DNA from: an uncultured Alphaproteobacteria bacterium
GTDB lineage: Bacteria; Pseudomonadota; Alphaproteobacteria; Micropepsales; Micropepsaceae
NCBI GenBank assembly: GCA_903897605.1
Contig: CAIUCH010000034.1
Location: 1 to 58,174, forward strand
Direction: 5' to 3'
DNA: 58,174 bases
The notes under the pieces: model-generated
Seen by the model: only the letters and a program-made list of their open reading frames with translations
Database searches by the model: none
What the model was told of the DNA's origin: nothing
Made by a program: the position numbers and the translations under genes
In this document: piece after piece, positions 43,931 through 55,956 of the stretch
Position numbering within the stretch: the stretch's first letter is position 1
How the letters are laid out: each line of letters begins with the position of its first letter

Positions 43931-45727
43931 ATGCACGCCTATCGCACCCATACCTGCGGCCAGCTCCGCAAATCCGACGTCGGCCAGACGGTGCGGCTGT
44001 CGGGCTGGGTCCATCGCCGCCGGGACCATGGCGGGCTGATCTTCATCGACCTGCGCGACCATTACGGCATCACCCAATGCGTGATCGAACCGGATGGCAA
44101 TGTTTTCGCCGTGGTCGATACCGCCCGCTCGGAATGGGTGCTGACCCTCACGGGGCGGGTGGTGGCGCGTCCCGATGATACCGTGAACAAGGATCTGCCG
44201 ACCGGCGCGGTCGAACTCCGGATTGATGATGTAACGGTCCAGAGCCAGGCCCAGGAATTGCCGCTGCCGGTGTTCGGCGACATGGACTATCCGGAAGAGA
44301 CCCGGCTCACCTATCGCTTCCTGGATCTGCGCCGCGAGCGGCTGCACAAGAACATCATGCTGCGCTCGAACATCATCCGTTCCTTGCGCAACCGGATGCA
44401 TGACCACGGCTTCACCGAATTCCAGACACCGATCCTGACGGCGTCTTCGCCGGAGGGGGCGCGCGACTTTCTGGTGCCGTCGCGCCGCTATCCCGGCGAA
44501 TTCTATGCTCTGCCCCAGGCGCCGCAGCAGTTCAAGCAGCTGATCCAGGTGGCGGGCTTCGACCGCTATTTCCAGATCGCGCCCTGCTTCCGCGACGAGG
44601 ACGGCCGCGCCGACCGCAGCCCGGGCGAATTCTACCAGCTCGATGTCGAGATGAGCTTCGTCACCCAGGATGATGTATTTGCCACCATCGAGCCGGTGCT
44701 GCAGGGCGTGTTCGAGCAATTCGCCGATGGCCGCACGGTGGACAAGGCGCCGTATCCGCGTATTCCCTATGCCGAGGCCTTGCTGAAATACGGCTCCGAC
44801 AAGCCGGATCTACGCAACCCGATCCTGATCTGCGATCTCAGCGCCGTGTTCGCGCGCGCCGATGTCGAGTTCAAGGCGTTCAAGAACAAGACCGTGCGCG
44901 GGATTCCTGCCCCGGGCGCAGCCGGCCTACCGCGCAGCTTCTTCGACAAGCTCAATGAATGGGCCCGTAGCGAAGGCGCCCCGGGCCTGGGTTATATTCT
45001 GTTGGAAGACGAGGGCGGGGCGCTGATCGGCAAGGGCCCGATCGCCAAATTCATTCCCCCTGCCGCCATTGCCGAAATGGCAAAGCTGGCCAATGTGAAG
45101 GCCGGCGACGCTTTGTTCTTTGCCGCCGACAAGGAAGAACGCGCCGCGACCCTGGCGGGCTTGGCGCGTACCCGCATCGGCCGGGACCTCAACCTGATCG
45201 AACAGGGCCGGTTCCGTTTCTGCTGGGTGGTGGATTACCCGATGTATGAATGGAACGAAGAGGAAAAGCGGATCGACTTTTCCCACAATCCCTTCTCGAT
45301 GCCGCAATATGACCGTGAAAAATTCCTCGCCTTCCATTCCGGCGACAAGGACGAGATCCTGGGCCTCAAGGTTTTCCAATATGACATCGTTTGCAACGGC
45401 TATGAGATGCTGTCGGGCGCGATCCGCAACCGCGACCCGGAAGTGATGTTGAAGGCGTTCGAGATCGCCGGCTATGCCCGCGCGGAAACCGAGGCCCGCT
45501 TCGGCGGCATGTTGAATGCCTTCCGCTATGGCGCGCCGCCGCATGGCGGTTTGGCTGTCGGCTTGGAGCGGACGGTGATGCTGCTGGCGGGCGAGGAGAA
45601 TATCCGCGAGGTCACCATGTTCCCGCTGACCCAGCAGGGGCAGGATTTGTTGATGCGTGCGCCCAGCCCGGCCAGCGCCAAGCAGCTCAAGGAGCTGCAC
45701 CTCAAGATCGTCTATCCGGAAACTTAG
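43931..45727 (+). CDS. aspS: Aspartyl-tRNA synthetase, probably non-discriminating
   Basis: A 598-residue class II synthetase. The OB-fold anticodon domain has [21 protein letters not shown], then motif 2 [20 protein letters not shown] and motif 3 [15 protein letters not shown]; the GAD insertion lies at about 295-420. His33 in RRRDHGG corresponds to the His reported for non-discriminating AspRS, where discriminating enzymes have Leu. Such enzymes also charge tRNA-Asn, which GatCAB then amidates. The stop is 20 bp from the convergent atpF stop. Confidence 0.95.
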   Translation: MHAYRTHTCGQLRKSDVGQTVRLSGWVHRRRDHGGLIFIDLRDHYGITQCVIEPDGNVFAVVDTARSEWVLTLTGRVVARPDDTVNKDLPTGAVELRIDDVTVQSQAQELPLPVFGDMDYPEETRLTYRFLDLRRERLHKNIMLRSNIIRSLRNRMHDHGFTEFQTPILTASSPEGARDFLVPSRRYPGEFYALPQAPQQFKQLIQVAGFDRYFQIAPCFRDEDGRADRSPGEFYQLDVEMSFVTQDDVFATIEPVLQGVFEQFADGRTVDKAPYPRIPYAEALLKYGSDKPDLRNPILICDLSAVFARADVEFKAFKNKTVRGIPAPGAAGLPRSFFDKLNEWARSEGAPGLGYILLEDEGGALIGKGPIAKFIPPAAIAEMAKLANVKAGDALFFAADKEERAATLAGLARTRIGRDLNLIEQGRFRFCWVVDYPMYEWNEEEKRIDFSHNPFSMPQYDREKFLAFHSGDKDEILGLKVFQYDIVCNGYEMLSGAIRNRDPEVMLKAFEIAGYARAETEARFGGMLNAFRYGAPPHGGLAVGLERTVMLLAGEENIREVTMFPLTQQGQDLLMRAPSPASAKQLKELHLKIVYPET

Positions 45728-45747
45728 TCTGGATTTCGGACGCGGGC

Positions 45748-46239
45748 CTAGTTGAACTTGCCGCCCAGATCCTTGATCGAATCCGCGATCAGGGCGCCGG
45801 CGCGCTTTTCGTCCATCCGCGCGGCAATCAGTTTCTGCGCCGCCGTGGTGGCGGCATCGGCGGCCAGGGCGCGGATCTCGTTCATCGCCGCGGTCTCGGC
45901 CTGGGCGATACGGTCCTGGGCGGCCTGGGCGCGGCGGCCGATCTGGGCTTTCAGATCGGCGCGCGAGACTTCGGCAAAGCGAGCCACTTCGGCACGCGCC
46001 TCGGTGACGATGGCCTGGGCTTCGCGTTCCGCGCCGGCAGCCTTGGTCTTGTAGTCCGCCAACAGGGCGCCAGCCTCTTCGCGCAAACGGCGCGCTTCGG
46101 ACAATTCGGCGGAGATTACGGCGGCGCGCTGGTCGAGCATCTTGCCCACCATCTTGGGTACGCCCTTCCACACCAGGATGGCGATGACCAGCACAAAGCC
46201 GACCCCGACCCAGAATTCCGGCTCGCGCAATATCTCCAT
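45748..46239 (-). CDS. atpF: ATP synthase F0 subunit b
   Basis: The start is ATG 46239 with GAGG seven bases before, giving 163 residues; the open frame upstream is a shadow of atpF'. One N-terminal helix (FWVGVGFVLVIAILVWKGVP) is followed by a long charged coiled coil rich in Ala, Glu and Arg, forming the peripheral stalk. It is the last gene of the F0 operon, two bases after atpF'. Confidence 0.93.
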   Translation of the reverse strand: MEILREPEFWVGVGFVLVIAILVWKGVPKMVGKMLDQRAAVISAELSEARRLREEAGALLADYKTKAAGAEREAQAIVTEARAEVARFAEVSRADLKAQIGRRAQAAQDRIAQAETAAMNEIRALAADAATTAAQKLIAARMDEKRAGALIADSIKDLGGKFN

Positions 46240-46241
46240 GA

Positions 46242-46769
46242 TCAAGCCTCCTTGACCGCCTGGGCGGCATCGGCATCGGACACGGTCTCGCCCGTCAGCC
46301 GCGCCACAATGGCGATGGCCGCTTCTTCCGCCGCCTTGATCACATGGCCCTTGGCTTGGATGCGGGTGGCGGCGATCCGGCTGTCCGCCTCCGCCATGGC
46401 CTGCGAGGCCGCGGTTTCCCCATCGGCTTTGGCCTTGGCGATTTCGGCATTCAGAGTCTGGCGATTTTCTTCCGCCAGGCCTTGCGCCCGGGCGCGCGCA
46501 CCCGCCAGCGCCGTCTGATAGGCGGCGGAGGCGGCCTCCGCGTCTCCCCTTGCCTTGTCGGCGGCGGCGATGTCGGCATTGATCACACCGCGACGGCTGG
46601 TGATCACGCCATTGATGCGCGGTCCGGCAATCCGCCACAGCACCACGAACAGGAAGGCGAATGTGATCGCGAGCCAGAAAAGCTGGCTCGGGAACGTGTC
46701 CGTCTTGAAGGGCGGAAATCCGCCCGCCTGTTTCGGCGCTTCGGTGCTGGTTTGCAGGGGCTCTGCCAT
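46242..46769 (-). CDS. atpG: ATP synthase F0 subunit b'
   Basis: A 175-residue b-type subunit. After about 25 residues comes the membrane helix SQLFWLAITFAFLFVVLWRIAG, then PRINGVITSRRGVINADIAAADKARGDAEAA-type coiled coil. Alphaproteobacteria and phototrophs pair b' with b in the peripheral stalk. It lies between atpE and atpF. The atpF' name is also used; gene naming varies. Confidence 0.93.
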   Translation of the reverse strand: MAEPLQTSTEAPKQAGGFPPFKTDTFPSQLFWLAITFAFLFVVLWRIAGPRINGVITSRRGVINADIAAADKARGDAEAASAAYQTALAGARARAQGLAEENRQTLNAEIAKAKADGETAASQAMAEADSRIAATRIQAKGHVIKAAEEAAIAIVARLTGETVSDADAAQAVKEA

Positions 46770-46791
46770 GATCCGCTTACTTCGGGCTGGC

Positions 46792-47016
46792 TTACGTGAA
46801 GAGAATGATCAGCGCGATGACCAGGCCGAACAGGCCGGTCGCTTCGCACAGCGCGAAGCCCAGGAGCAGGTTGGTGGTCTGGGTCGCGGCGGCGCCCGGA
46901 TTGCGCAGCGCGCCCGAGAGATAGGAGCCGAACACATTGCCGATGCCGATACCGGCGCCGACCAGCGCGATGCAGGCGATACCCGCGCCAATCATCTTTG
47001 CAGCTGCAAGTTCCAT
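46792..47016 (-). CDS. atpE: ATP synthase F0 subunit c
   Basis: A 74-residue hairpin of two membrane helices. The first is MIGAGIACIALVGAGIGIGN with the glycine-rich packing motif; the polar loop is ALRNPGA; the second has GFALCEATGLFGLVIALIIL, with the proton-binding Glu. The second helix carries no extra Gln/Glu-Ser pattern of sodium-dependent rings, so a proton-driven enzyme is inferred. It lies 22 bp after atpB. Confidence 0.96.
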   Translation of the reverse strand: MELAAAKMIGAGIACIALVGAGIGIGNVFGSYLSGALRNPGAAATQTTNLLLGFALCEATGLFGLVIALIILFT

Positions 47017-47038
47017 TTTGGTAAGTCCCTTCGTTGGT

Positions 47039-47806
47039 TCAGTGTTGATCGTGGAGGTGAAGCGCTTCGTTGAGATAAATGCAGGTCAGGATGGCGAAGA
47101 CATAGGCCTGCAGGAACGCGACCAGCAATTCGAGCAGCATGATCGCGACGATCAGCAGCAGCGGCGCGATGGCGAGGCCAGCGAAGATGCCGCCCGCCGA
47201 ACCCAGCGCCACCACGAAGCCGGCGAACACCGCCAGCATGGTGTGACCCGCCAGCATGTTGGCGAAAAGTCGGACGGAAAGGCTGATCGGCCGAGTGAGG
47301 AACGAGATCACTTCGATCGGCACCAGCAGGATCAGCAGATACCAGGGCGCATGCGGCACGAACAGTTTCAGGAAACCGATGCCGTGCTTCATGAAGCCGA
47401 CTACGATCACCAGCAGGACCACCATTGACGCCAGTGCGAAAGTCACCGCGATCTGGCTGGTGACGGTGAAGCTGCCTGGGATCATGCCGAGAAAATTGCT
47501 GAACAGCACGAAGATGAAAAGTGTGAAGACAAAGGGGAAGAATTTGAGCCCTTCCTCGCCGGTTGCCGAATGGATCATGTTGGCGACGAATTCGTAGGAG
47601 GCTTCCGCCATGGATTGGCCGCGCGTCGGCACCAGCCGACCCGGCTTGACGGTGAGGGTGAGGAACAGCGAAGCGACGATCACCACAATCACCATCAGCA
47701 GCGACTGGTTGGTGAAATAGATCGGATGACCCGCGATCTGAAACAGCGGATGATCCATGCCCATCGCGGGCTTGACCTCGAACTGCTCCATCGGGGTAAG
47801 CGTCAT
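47039..47806 (-). CDS. atpB: ATP synthase F0 subunit a
   Basis: The start is ATG 47806 (MTLTPMEQFEVKP, the usual M-x-x-x-P-M-x-Q-F opening), giving 255 residues; a GTG at 47812 is the alternative. Five or six membrane helices follow. RPISLSVRLFANMLAGH holds the essential Arg facing the c ring, and the last helix VAFLQAYVFAILTCIYLNEAL has the conserved Gln. It forms the proton half-channels with AtpE. It lies 11 bp after atpI. Confidence 0.95.
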   Translation of the reverse strand: MTLTPMEQFEVKPAMGMDHPLFQIAGHPIYFTNQSLLMVIVVIVASLFLTLTVKPGRLVPTRGQSMAEASYEFVANMIHSATGEEGLKFFPFVFTLFIFVLFSNFLGMIPGSFTVTSQIAVTFALASMVVLLVIVVGFMKHGIGFLKLFVPHAPWYLLILLVPIEVISFLTRPISLSVRLFANMLAGHTMLAVFAGFVVALGSAGGIFAGLAIAPLLLIVAIMLLELLVAFLQAYVFAILTCIYLNEALHLHDQH

Positions 47807-47817
47807 CGCCACGGGCT

Positions 47818-48144
47818 TTACGTCTCCAGGTCCTTCGACGCCATCTTGGCGTTAATTTCGCTCGCCGCGCGCATCACATTGCGGATCCCCGCCGCCGCGC
47901 CCAGCATGAAAAACACAATCAGAAAGACCGGGCGCGTGTGAAATCCGAAATGGCCGCAAAGCCAGTCCAGTCCCCATCCCAATCCGCCCCCCACGACCAG
48001 CGACGCAACCAGCTCGGTCGCGAAACGGCCCGCGATACCCAGCTGGGTCGGCGGCGGAGCCTTGGCTCCCACCGCATTCCGGCTCTGAACATCCTCCAGC
48101 TTCTGGCCCAGCTCGCGCAGCTTGTCGGGGTCCGAAGACGTCAT
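47818..48144 (-). CDS. atpI: ATP synthase protein I
   Basis: A 108-residue small membrane protein with a charged N-terminal 40 residues and two helices, FATELVASLVVGGGLGWGLDW and RPVFLIVFFMLGAAAGIRNVM, fitting AtpI. AtpI helps assemble the c ring. It is the first gene of the F0 operon. A well-formed promoter lies 67-95 bp upstream. Confidence 0.92.
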   Translation of the reverse strand: MTSSDPDKLRELGQKLEDVQSRNAVGAKAPPPTQLGIAGRFATELVASLVVGGGLGWGLDWLCGHFGFHTRPVFLIVFFMLGAAAGIRNVMRAASEINAKMASKDLET

Positions 48145-48210
48145 GATCGTCTCCCAATTGCCGAAAAACAGAGTGCAAACCGGGCTTTCGCGGCTGGCGA
48201 AGGCGCGCGG

Positions 48211-48239
48211 ACCATAGGGACGCGCTTATGGGGTGTCAA
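48211..48239 (-). promoter_or_regulatory. Promoter of the F0 ATP synthase operon
   Basis: On the reverse strand TTGACA (48234-48239) is followed after exactly 17 bp by TATGGT (48211-48216). The start site would be near 48204, leaving a leader of about 60 bases to atpI. The -35 is a perfect sigma-70 match. Confidence 0.75.
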
Positions 48240-48321
48240 GAAAGACAGAATTGTTGCAAGCTATTGAATATAATAGCAGTTTTTAAGGCGCGGCGAAACG
48301 CCCCCGAGTGGTTTTTGGGAA

Positions 48322-51300
48322 TCACTCCGCCGCGACCTTTTCCGCCTCCGCCAGGGTCACCGAGACCAGTTGGCTGATGCCACGTTCCGCCATGGTGACG
48401 CCGAACAGCCGATCCATCCGGCTCATGGTCAGGGCGTGGTGGGTTATCACCAGGAAGCGGGTGCCCGACATCTCGGTCATCTGGGTCAACATCTTGCAGA
48501 AGCGCTCGACATTGGCGTCGTCCAAGGGTGCGTCGACTTCGTCCAGCACACAGACCGGTGCGGGATTGACCAGGAAGACCGCGAAAATCAGCGCCATGGC
48601 GGTCAAGGCTTGTTCGCCGCCCGAAAGCAGGGCCAGCGACTGGAGTCGCTTGCCAGGGGGGCGGGCGAAGATTTCCAGCCCGGCTTCCAAGGGATCCTCG
48701 GACTCGGTGAAGGTGAGTTTGGCTTCGCCGCCTTCAAACAGTTTGGTGAACAGTTCCTGGAAATTCCGGTTCACCTTCTCAAACGATTCCAGCAGCCGTT
48801 CGCGGCCTTCCTTGTTCAGGCTCTGGATGCCGCGCCTGAGGCGGTCGATGGCGCCGACCAGATCGTCGCGATCGGCGACCAAGGTCGCCATCCGGGCTTC
48901 CTGTTCGTCGGCTTCCTCTTCGGCCCGCAGATTGACGCCGCCCAGTTGCTCGCGTTCCTGCTTGAGCTTCTCGACTTTCTTCTCGGCCAGTTCCAGTGGC
49001 GGCAATTCCTCGCCGTCCTGGATCTCGGCGCGTTCCGACAATTCCTCCGGCACACATTCCAGTTCGTCGCGGATTCGCGCTCGCAACTCCTCAATGCGGG
49101 CTGCCGCGCCTTCCGACAGGGCCTGTGCCCTGGCGCGGTCTTCGCGCGCGGCCGCCAGCGCCTGATCGGCGCCCTTGGCGCGCTTGTCGGCTTCGGCCAG
49201 CACGGCCTCCGCCTGGACGCGGGCATCGGAGGCCTCAAGCCGGGCGGTGTCCGCGCTGGCGATGGCATCGAGCAGAGCGTTGCGCTTGCCCGCCATTTCC
49301 TCGGGCACCCGTTCGGCGGCGACGAGTTCTGTTTTCAGTTCCTCGTGACGCCGGCTGAGTTCGGTGATCTGGCTTGCCGCGGCGACGCGGCGCGCATCCC
49401 AGCGCGAAGCGTCTTCCGCGATCGCCGCCAGGCGCAGACGCCGGCTTTCGCCTTCGCGCTTGAGCGCTTCCAATGCGCCGCGCGCTTCGCTGCTGGCGGA
49501 GCGGGCATCGGCGGCGGCGGACCGCGCCTCGGCGACGCCATGGGTCAGCTTCACGCCATCGCCCAATTCTTCCAGGGCCGCCAGCGATGCGCGCCGCGCT
49601 TCTTCGGCCGCATCCACCGATTGTTCCAGGCGGCGGATTTCCGCTTCCAGGCTGGCCAGTGCGCTGGCCCGTTCGGCGGCGGCGCGGGCGGCACGGGTGC
49701 TTTCGTCTTGTGCCGCGATAAGGCTCTGTTCGGTGCGGCGCTCGGCATCCTCGGCCTGGCGAACCGCTTCACGCGCGGCATTGGCGGCGTCCTTGGCTGC
49801 CGACCAGGCCTGAAAGAAGGCGGCGCGGATTTCCTTGGCCTGGGCGGTTTCTTGTTCGAGACTGTTCAGGCGATTGCGCTGCGACAGGCGGATAGCGGCC
49901 GGGGAAGGCGCATCGGCGGAAGCGGCATAGCCATCCCAACGCCACAGATCGCCCCGCGCCGTCACCAGGCTTTGACCGGGCTTCAACTGTTTCTGCAGCT
50001 GGGCGCCCTGATCCGGAAAAATCAGTCCGGTCATCGAAAGACGCCGCGACAGGGCGGCGGGGGCCCTGACGAACTCGCTGAGCGGCCGCGAACCATGCGG
50101 CAGCGGATGCGAAGCATCGAACGCACCCAGATCGCGCCAATGATGCGGGCTGGATTCATCCAGCGGCGCGTGCAGATCATCGCCCAGGGCGGCGGCCAGG
50201 GCGGCTTCGTAACCGGCCTGAACGCGTACGGCATCGACCAGCGGCGGGAACAAGCCTTCGCCTTCCGGATGCAGCAGATCGCCCAAGGCTTTCACTTCGG
50301 CGGAGAGGCGATTCACTTCGCGCTCGGCAGCTTCCAGCGGATCGCGCGCGGCGGTTTCGGCGGCTTCGGCCTCAGTCCTGCAATCGCGGGCCTGTGCCGC
50401 TTGTCCGCGCGCGCCTTCGGACGCCGTGCGGGCGGATTGCGTCAGACTGTCGACCGCTGCCACATCCGGCGCGGCATGTGCATTCTGCATGGCGCGATCG
50501 AGACGGGCGCGCGCGTCGACCAGTTGCCCGCTGCTGGCTTCGCTAAGGCCGGCGGCAAGATCGCGGCTGCGCTCATGGCTGGCCTTGTTGGCGTTCCAGT
50601 CGGAGAATTCCGAGGTGAGTTTTTCCAGAAGCCGCTCAACCTGCGCCAGCTTGTCATTCAATTCCGCCGATTGATCCTGGGCGGCAGTCATGTCGGAGGC
50701 GGCATTGGCGGCAGACTGTTCGAGCGTTTCGCGTTCGCCCGAAAGCGTGGATAGCGCCGCCCCGGCGTCCCGGTCGAGTTCCTTTTCGCGGGCGATGTCG
50801 GCCTCGCCCTGGGTGATTAGCTGGCGCAATCGCTGCGCGGCCTCGCGGGCCCGCGCCTCTTCGGCGTCGAGCTGTTCGCGCGCCACGATCAGGCGGTGAT
50901 GGGCAGCGGATTTTTCCGCTTCGTCCTGACGCAGCGGCGGCAAAGTCGCGGCCGCATTGCTCTGCGTCGTCGAAGCCCGCGCCGCGGTATCGGTGGCGGC
51001 GGCGACGATGGCGGCGGCCTGCGCCAATTCCTCGGCGGCGCTGGCGGCACGCGCCGATGCCTGGGCCCAGCGCAGGAAATGCGCCAATGCCTCGGCCTTG
51101 CGGATGTGACCGGAAAGGTTGCGATAGCGCGACGCCTGGCGCGCCTGACGCTTCAGGCTGGCCAGCTGGGTCTCGACTTCGCGGATGACATCTTCCAGGC
51201 GCGAAAGATTGGTCTCCGCCGCCTTCAGCCGCAGTTCGGCTTCATGACGGCGCTGGTGCAGGCCGCCAATGCCGGCGGCTTCTTCCAGGATGGCGCGGCG

Positions 51301-51777
51301 CGCCAGCGGTTTCTGGCTGATCAGAAGGCCGATCTGTCCCTGGCGGACAAAGGCGGTCGAGCCCGCGCCGGAAGACGCATCGGCGAAGAATATCTGCACG
51401 TCGCGCTGGCGCACGTCGCGGCCGTTGATGCGATAGACGCTGCCGGCCTCGCGCTCGATCCTGCGGGAGACTTCGATCATGTCGAAGCCAGCATAGGCGC
51501 CAGCGGCCTTGTGATCGGCATTGTCGATGAAGAGCGTGACTTCGGCGACATTGCGGGCGGGGCGCCCGGCGGTGCCGGAAAAGATCACATCGTCCATCTC
51601 GCTGCCGCGGATCGAGGAGGGCCTGGTCTCGCCCATCACCCAGCGCATGGCATCGAACAGATTCGATTTGCCGCAGCCATTGGGCCCGATCACGGCGGTG
51701 AGGCCGGGCTCGATGAACAGCTCCGTCGGTTCGACGAAGGATTTGAAACCGGAAAGTCTAAGCCGGGTGAACTTCAA
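48322..51777 (-). CDS. smc: Chromosome segregation protein SMC
   Basis: A 1151-residue SMC ATPase. The N-terminal head has AVIGPNGCGKSNLFDAMRWV (Walker A). Two long Ala/Glu/Arg-rich coiled coils flank a hinge at about 510-630 (VRVQAGYEAALAAALGDDL). The C-terminal head shows ALLSGGEQALTAMALIFA (signature) and VCVLDEVDAPLDDANVERF (Walker B). It organises and segregates the chromosome with ScpA and ScpB, encoded at 38.8-40.3 kb. It ends the unit DUF721 - DsbA-like - smc, 45 bp after the DsbA-like stop. Confidence 0.97.
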   Translation of the reverse strand: MKFTRLRLSGFKSFVEPTELFIEPGLTAVIGPNGCGKSNLFDAMRWVMGETRPSSIRGSEMDDVIFSGTAGRPARNVAEVTLFIDNADHKAAGAYAGFDMIEVSRRIEREAGSVYRINGRDVRQRDVQIFFADASSGAGSTAFVRQGQIGLLISQKPLARRAILEEAAGIGGLHQRRHEAELRLKAAETNLSRLEDVIREVETQLASLKRQARQASRYRNLSGHIRKAEALAHFLRWAQASARAASAAEELAQAAAIVAAATDTAARASTTQSNAAATLPPLRQDEAEKSAAHHRLIVAREQLDAEEARAREAAQRLRQLITQGEADIAREKELDRDAGAALSTLSGERETLEQSAANAASDMTAAQDQSAELNDKLAQVERLLEKLTSEFSDWNANKASHERSRDLAAGLSEASSGQLVDARARLDRAMQNAHAAPDVAAVDSLTQSARTASEGARGQAAQARDCRTEAEAAETAARDPLEAAEREVNRLSAEVKALGDLLHPEGEGLFPPLVDAVRVQAGYEAALAAALGDDLHAPLDESSPHHWRDLGAFDASHPLPHGSRPLSEFVRAPAALSRRLSMTGLIFPDQGAQLQKQLKPGQSLVTARGDLWRWDGYAASADAPSPAAIRLSQRNRLNSLEQETAQAKEIRAAFFQAWSAAKDAANAAREAVRQAEDAERRTEQSLIAAQDESTRAARAAAERASALASLEAEIRRLEQSVDAAEEARRASLAALEELGDGVKLTHGVAEARSAAADARSASSEARGALEALKREGESRRLRLAAIAEDASRWDARRVAAASQITELSRRHEELKTELVAAERVPEEMAGKRNALLDAIASADTARLEASDARVQAEAVLAEADKRAKGADQALAAAREDRARAQALSEGAAARIEELRARIRDELECVPEELSERAEIQDGEELPPLELAEKKVEKLKQEREQLGGVNLRAEEEADEQEARMATLVADRDDLVGAIDRLRRGIQSLNKEGRERLLESFEKVNRNFQELFTKLFEGGEAKLTFTESEDPLEAGLEIFARPPGKRLQSLALLSGGEQALTAMALIFAVFLVNPAPVCVLDEVDAPLDDANVERFCKMLTQMTEMSGTRFLVITHHALTMSRMDRLFGVTMAERGISQLVSVTLAEAEKVAAE

Positions 51778-51822
51778 GAAAAATGCGCCGCCTTACGCGT
51801 GTTGAAATGCGCCGGCCGCCAA

Positions 51823-52560
51823 TTATTTTTTCTTGGCGAGCGCGGCGTTAAGAATTTTTGCCAGATCGGCATAGGGAAGAGCGCCGGATGGCTGCGGCGC
51901 CCCATCCACGACAAACATCGGGGTGCCGGTAAGATTGTATTTCTGCTCGGCCTCCGCTGAGACCTTGTTGATGCGTTCATCCTCTGCCTTGCTGGCGATA
52001 CATTGCTCTGCCTGCTCGGAACTCATGCCTGCAAGCCGGGCCTGCTGAATCAAAGCGCCGTGCGGGTCCGAAATACCGGGATATTCCGCCGCGTCCCATT
52101 TGGGTTGATTCCGCCACAAAAGGTCAATGAATCCGAAATACTTATCCTCAGGCAAGCAGCGCGCCATTTTCTCGACATCCCCGTCCATCGGGCGAAGCGG
52201 AAAGACCCGGAAGACGTAAAAAATCTTGCCGGTGTCGATATATTCCCGCTTCAGCTGGGGGAATTCGTTGGCGGCGAAATAGGCGCAGATATTGCAGGTC
52301 GGCGCGCCATATTCGATCAAGGTCACCGGCGCCTTGGGATTGCCCATGGTGCGATCGCCCGGGACGAGGGCGAAACCCACATTCTTGGCGTCGCCGGCGG
52401 CCAAGCTATCGCCGCCGCCCTGATCGGAAAGCACAAATATGCCGATGCCGGCGGCGGCCAGCACGACGACCAGGACGATTGCGATAATGGCTTTGCGCGA
52501 CAAGGGGCGATTCTCCGGTGGTCCTGTGTCTGTTTTGGCAGAGGCGGAGCTTTTGCTCAA
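51823..52560 (-). CDS. Membrane-anchored DsbA-like thioredoxin-fold protein
   Basis: A 245-residue protein with one N-terminal helix (AIIAIVLVVVLAAAGIGIFVL) and a periplasmic DsbA-like domain. The redox motif is CNIC in YGAPTCNICAYFAANEF, unlike the usual CPxC. The C-terminal NLTGTPMFVVDG supplies the cis-Pro loop. Two more cysteines (ARCLPED, EQCIAS) may form a structural disulfide. Its ATG overlaps the DUF721 stop by four bases. It precedes smc, an order common in alphaproteobacteria. Confidence 0.9.
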   Translation of the reverse strand: MSKSSASAKTDTGPPENRPLSRKAIIAIVLVVVLAAAGIGIFVLSDQGGGDSLAAGDAKNVGFALVPGDRTMGNPKAPVTLIEYGAPTCNICAYFAANEFPQLKREYIDTGKIFYVFRVFPLRPMDGDVEKMARCLPEDKYFGFIDLLWRNQPKWDAAEYPGISDPHGALIQQARLAGMSSEQAEQCIASKAEDERINKVSAEAEQKYNLTGTPMFVVDGAPQPSGALPYADLAKILNAALAKKK

Positions 52561-53066
52561 CGCTTCTGCTGGGTTGCCCGCCAGCGGGCCAGGCTCCCCA
52601 GCGCGGTTTTGAGACCTTCCGGACCCTGATACTTATGCACAGGATCATCGGAATCCGGGTTGGGACCGGGCTTTGGCGGCCGGGGCGGAAGGGGCGCCGA
52701 GGCCAAAGCGCCTTGCACGAATTTCACCCGCGCGACGGCGGCCCGACCCAGATAGGCATTGATGCGTCCGGCCAGGGCGCGGGCATCATGGCCCAGGAAC
52801 AGGGCCGCGCCCGGCTCGGCCAGCAAGGTCAACACGCCGCCGGACGGTCCCTCGTTGAGCTTCAGCGGGCGGGCGATGCGCGCGATCTGCGGCCCCGCGA
52901 TTTCCGCCCAATGCAACACCAGACTTGGATCGCCGAACCCGGCACGGGCGAAAGCCGCGCCTGCGGCCAGGCCGGCATCGCGCGCCACGGCGGTGGCGCG
53001 GCCACGGCGCGGCGGCGGTTGTTCCGCTGGATCGCCGGATTGTTTCGGGGGCGGGGTTCGGGCCAT
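52557..53066 (-). CDS. DUF721 (DciA-like) family protein
   Basis: The start is ATG 53066 (MARTPPPKQSGDP), giving 169 residues; the longer frame is antisense to mutY. The DUF721 domain spans about 30-115: VLHWAEIAGPQIARIARPLKL, VLTLLAEPGAALFLGH and INAYLGRAAVARVKFVQG. DUF721 proteins include the helicase loader DciA, which would place it in replication start; the alphaproteobacterial members lack direct proof as far as I know. Only 9 bp separate its start from the mutY start. Confidence 0.85.
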   Translation of the reverse strand: MARTPPPKQSGDPAEQPPPRRGRATAVARDAGLAAGAAFARAGFGDPSLVLHWAEIAGPQIARIARPLKLNEGPSGGVLTLLAEPGAALFLGHDARALAGRINAYLGRAAVARVKFVQGALASAPLPPRPPKPGPNPDSDDPVHKYQGPEGLKTALGSLARWRATQQKR

Positions 53067-53075
53067 GGTCGGAGT

Positions 53076-55290
<2,215 letters not shown>

Positions 55291-55320
<30 letters not shown>

Positions 55321-55947
55321 ATCCCCACACAAGATGTTGTGTGTTGTGAGAAGATCTCGGATCGGGCTGAAGCTTTGGCGATGATGCAAGGTCACGCCGT
55401 GCGCCTTCAGCCCGGCATAATGCTCGGGCGTGCCATAGCCCTTGTTGCTGCGCCAATTATAGCCGGGATGCTGGTCATGCAGCGCCACCATCAGGCGGTC
55501 CCGTGTCACCTTGGCGATGATCGAGGCCGCGGCGATGGAAACCGAAAGACCGTCGCCGCCCACCAGCGTGTCGCAGCGGCAGGGAAGGGCGGGCGGATCG
55601 TTGCCGTCCACCAAGGCGAATTCCGCCGCCACCGATAACGCCCGCACCGCCCGCGCCATCGCCAGATGGGTGGCCTGGCGGATATTGACCAGATCGATCT
55701 CGCCCACCGAGGCTTCTCCGACACCCACCGCCACCGCCATCTCCAGAATGCGCGGATAAAGTTCTTCGCGATGTTTTTCGCTCAGAAGTTTGGAATCGTT
55801 GAGGCCTTTTGGAATGCGCTTGCGGTCCAGGATCACCGCCGCCGCCACCACCGGTCCCGCCAGAGGACCGCGTCCCGCTTCATCGACGCCGCAGATCGGA
55901 CCCGCCATGGTCTTCAGCAGCCGCGATTCGTAGATGTAATGGGGCAT
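55291..55947 (-). CDS. rnhB: Ribonuclease HII
   Basis: A 218-residue RNase H2. The motif CGVDEAGRGPLAGPVVAAAVIL gives the first two acidic residues; LVDGNDPP and the later ASIIAKVTRDRLM carry the others, with HPGYNWRSNKGYGTPEHYAGL in the C-terminal part. It cleaves RNA in RNA-DNA hybrids, including single ribonucleotides. It lies between the radical SAM gene (9 bp) and ccrM (74 bp). Its last codons contain two of the GANTC sites. Confidence 0.96.
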
Positions 55948-55956
55948 GCCCCATCT

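Noticed and set aside
48370..50754. A 794-codon forward open frame inside smc
   Set aside because: It is antisense to the well-supported smc gene, has odd composition and no domain; high GC at third positions keeps antisense frames open.
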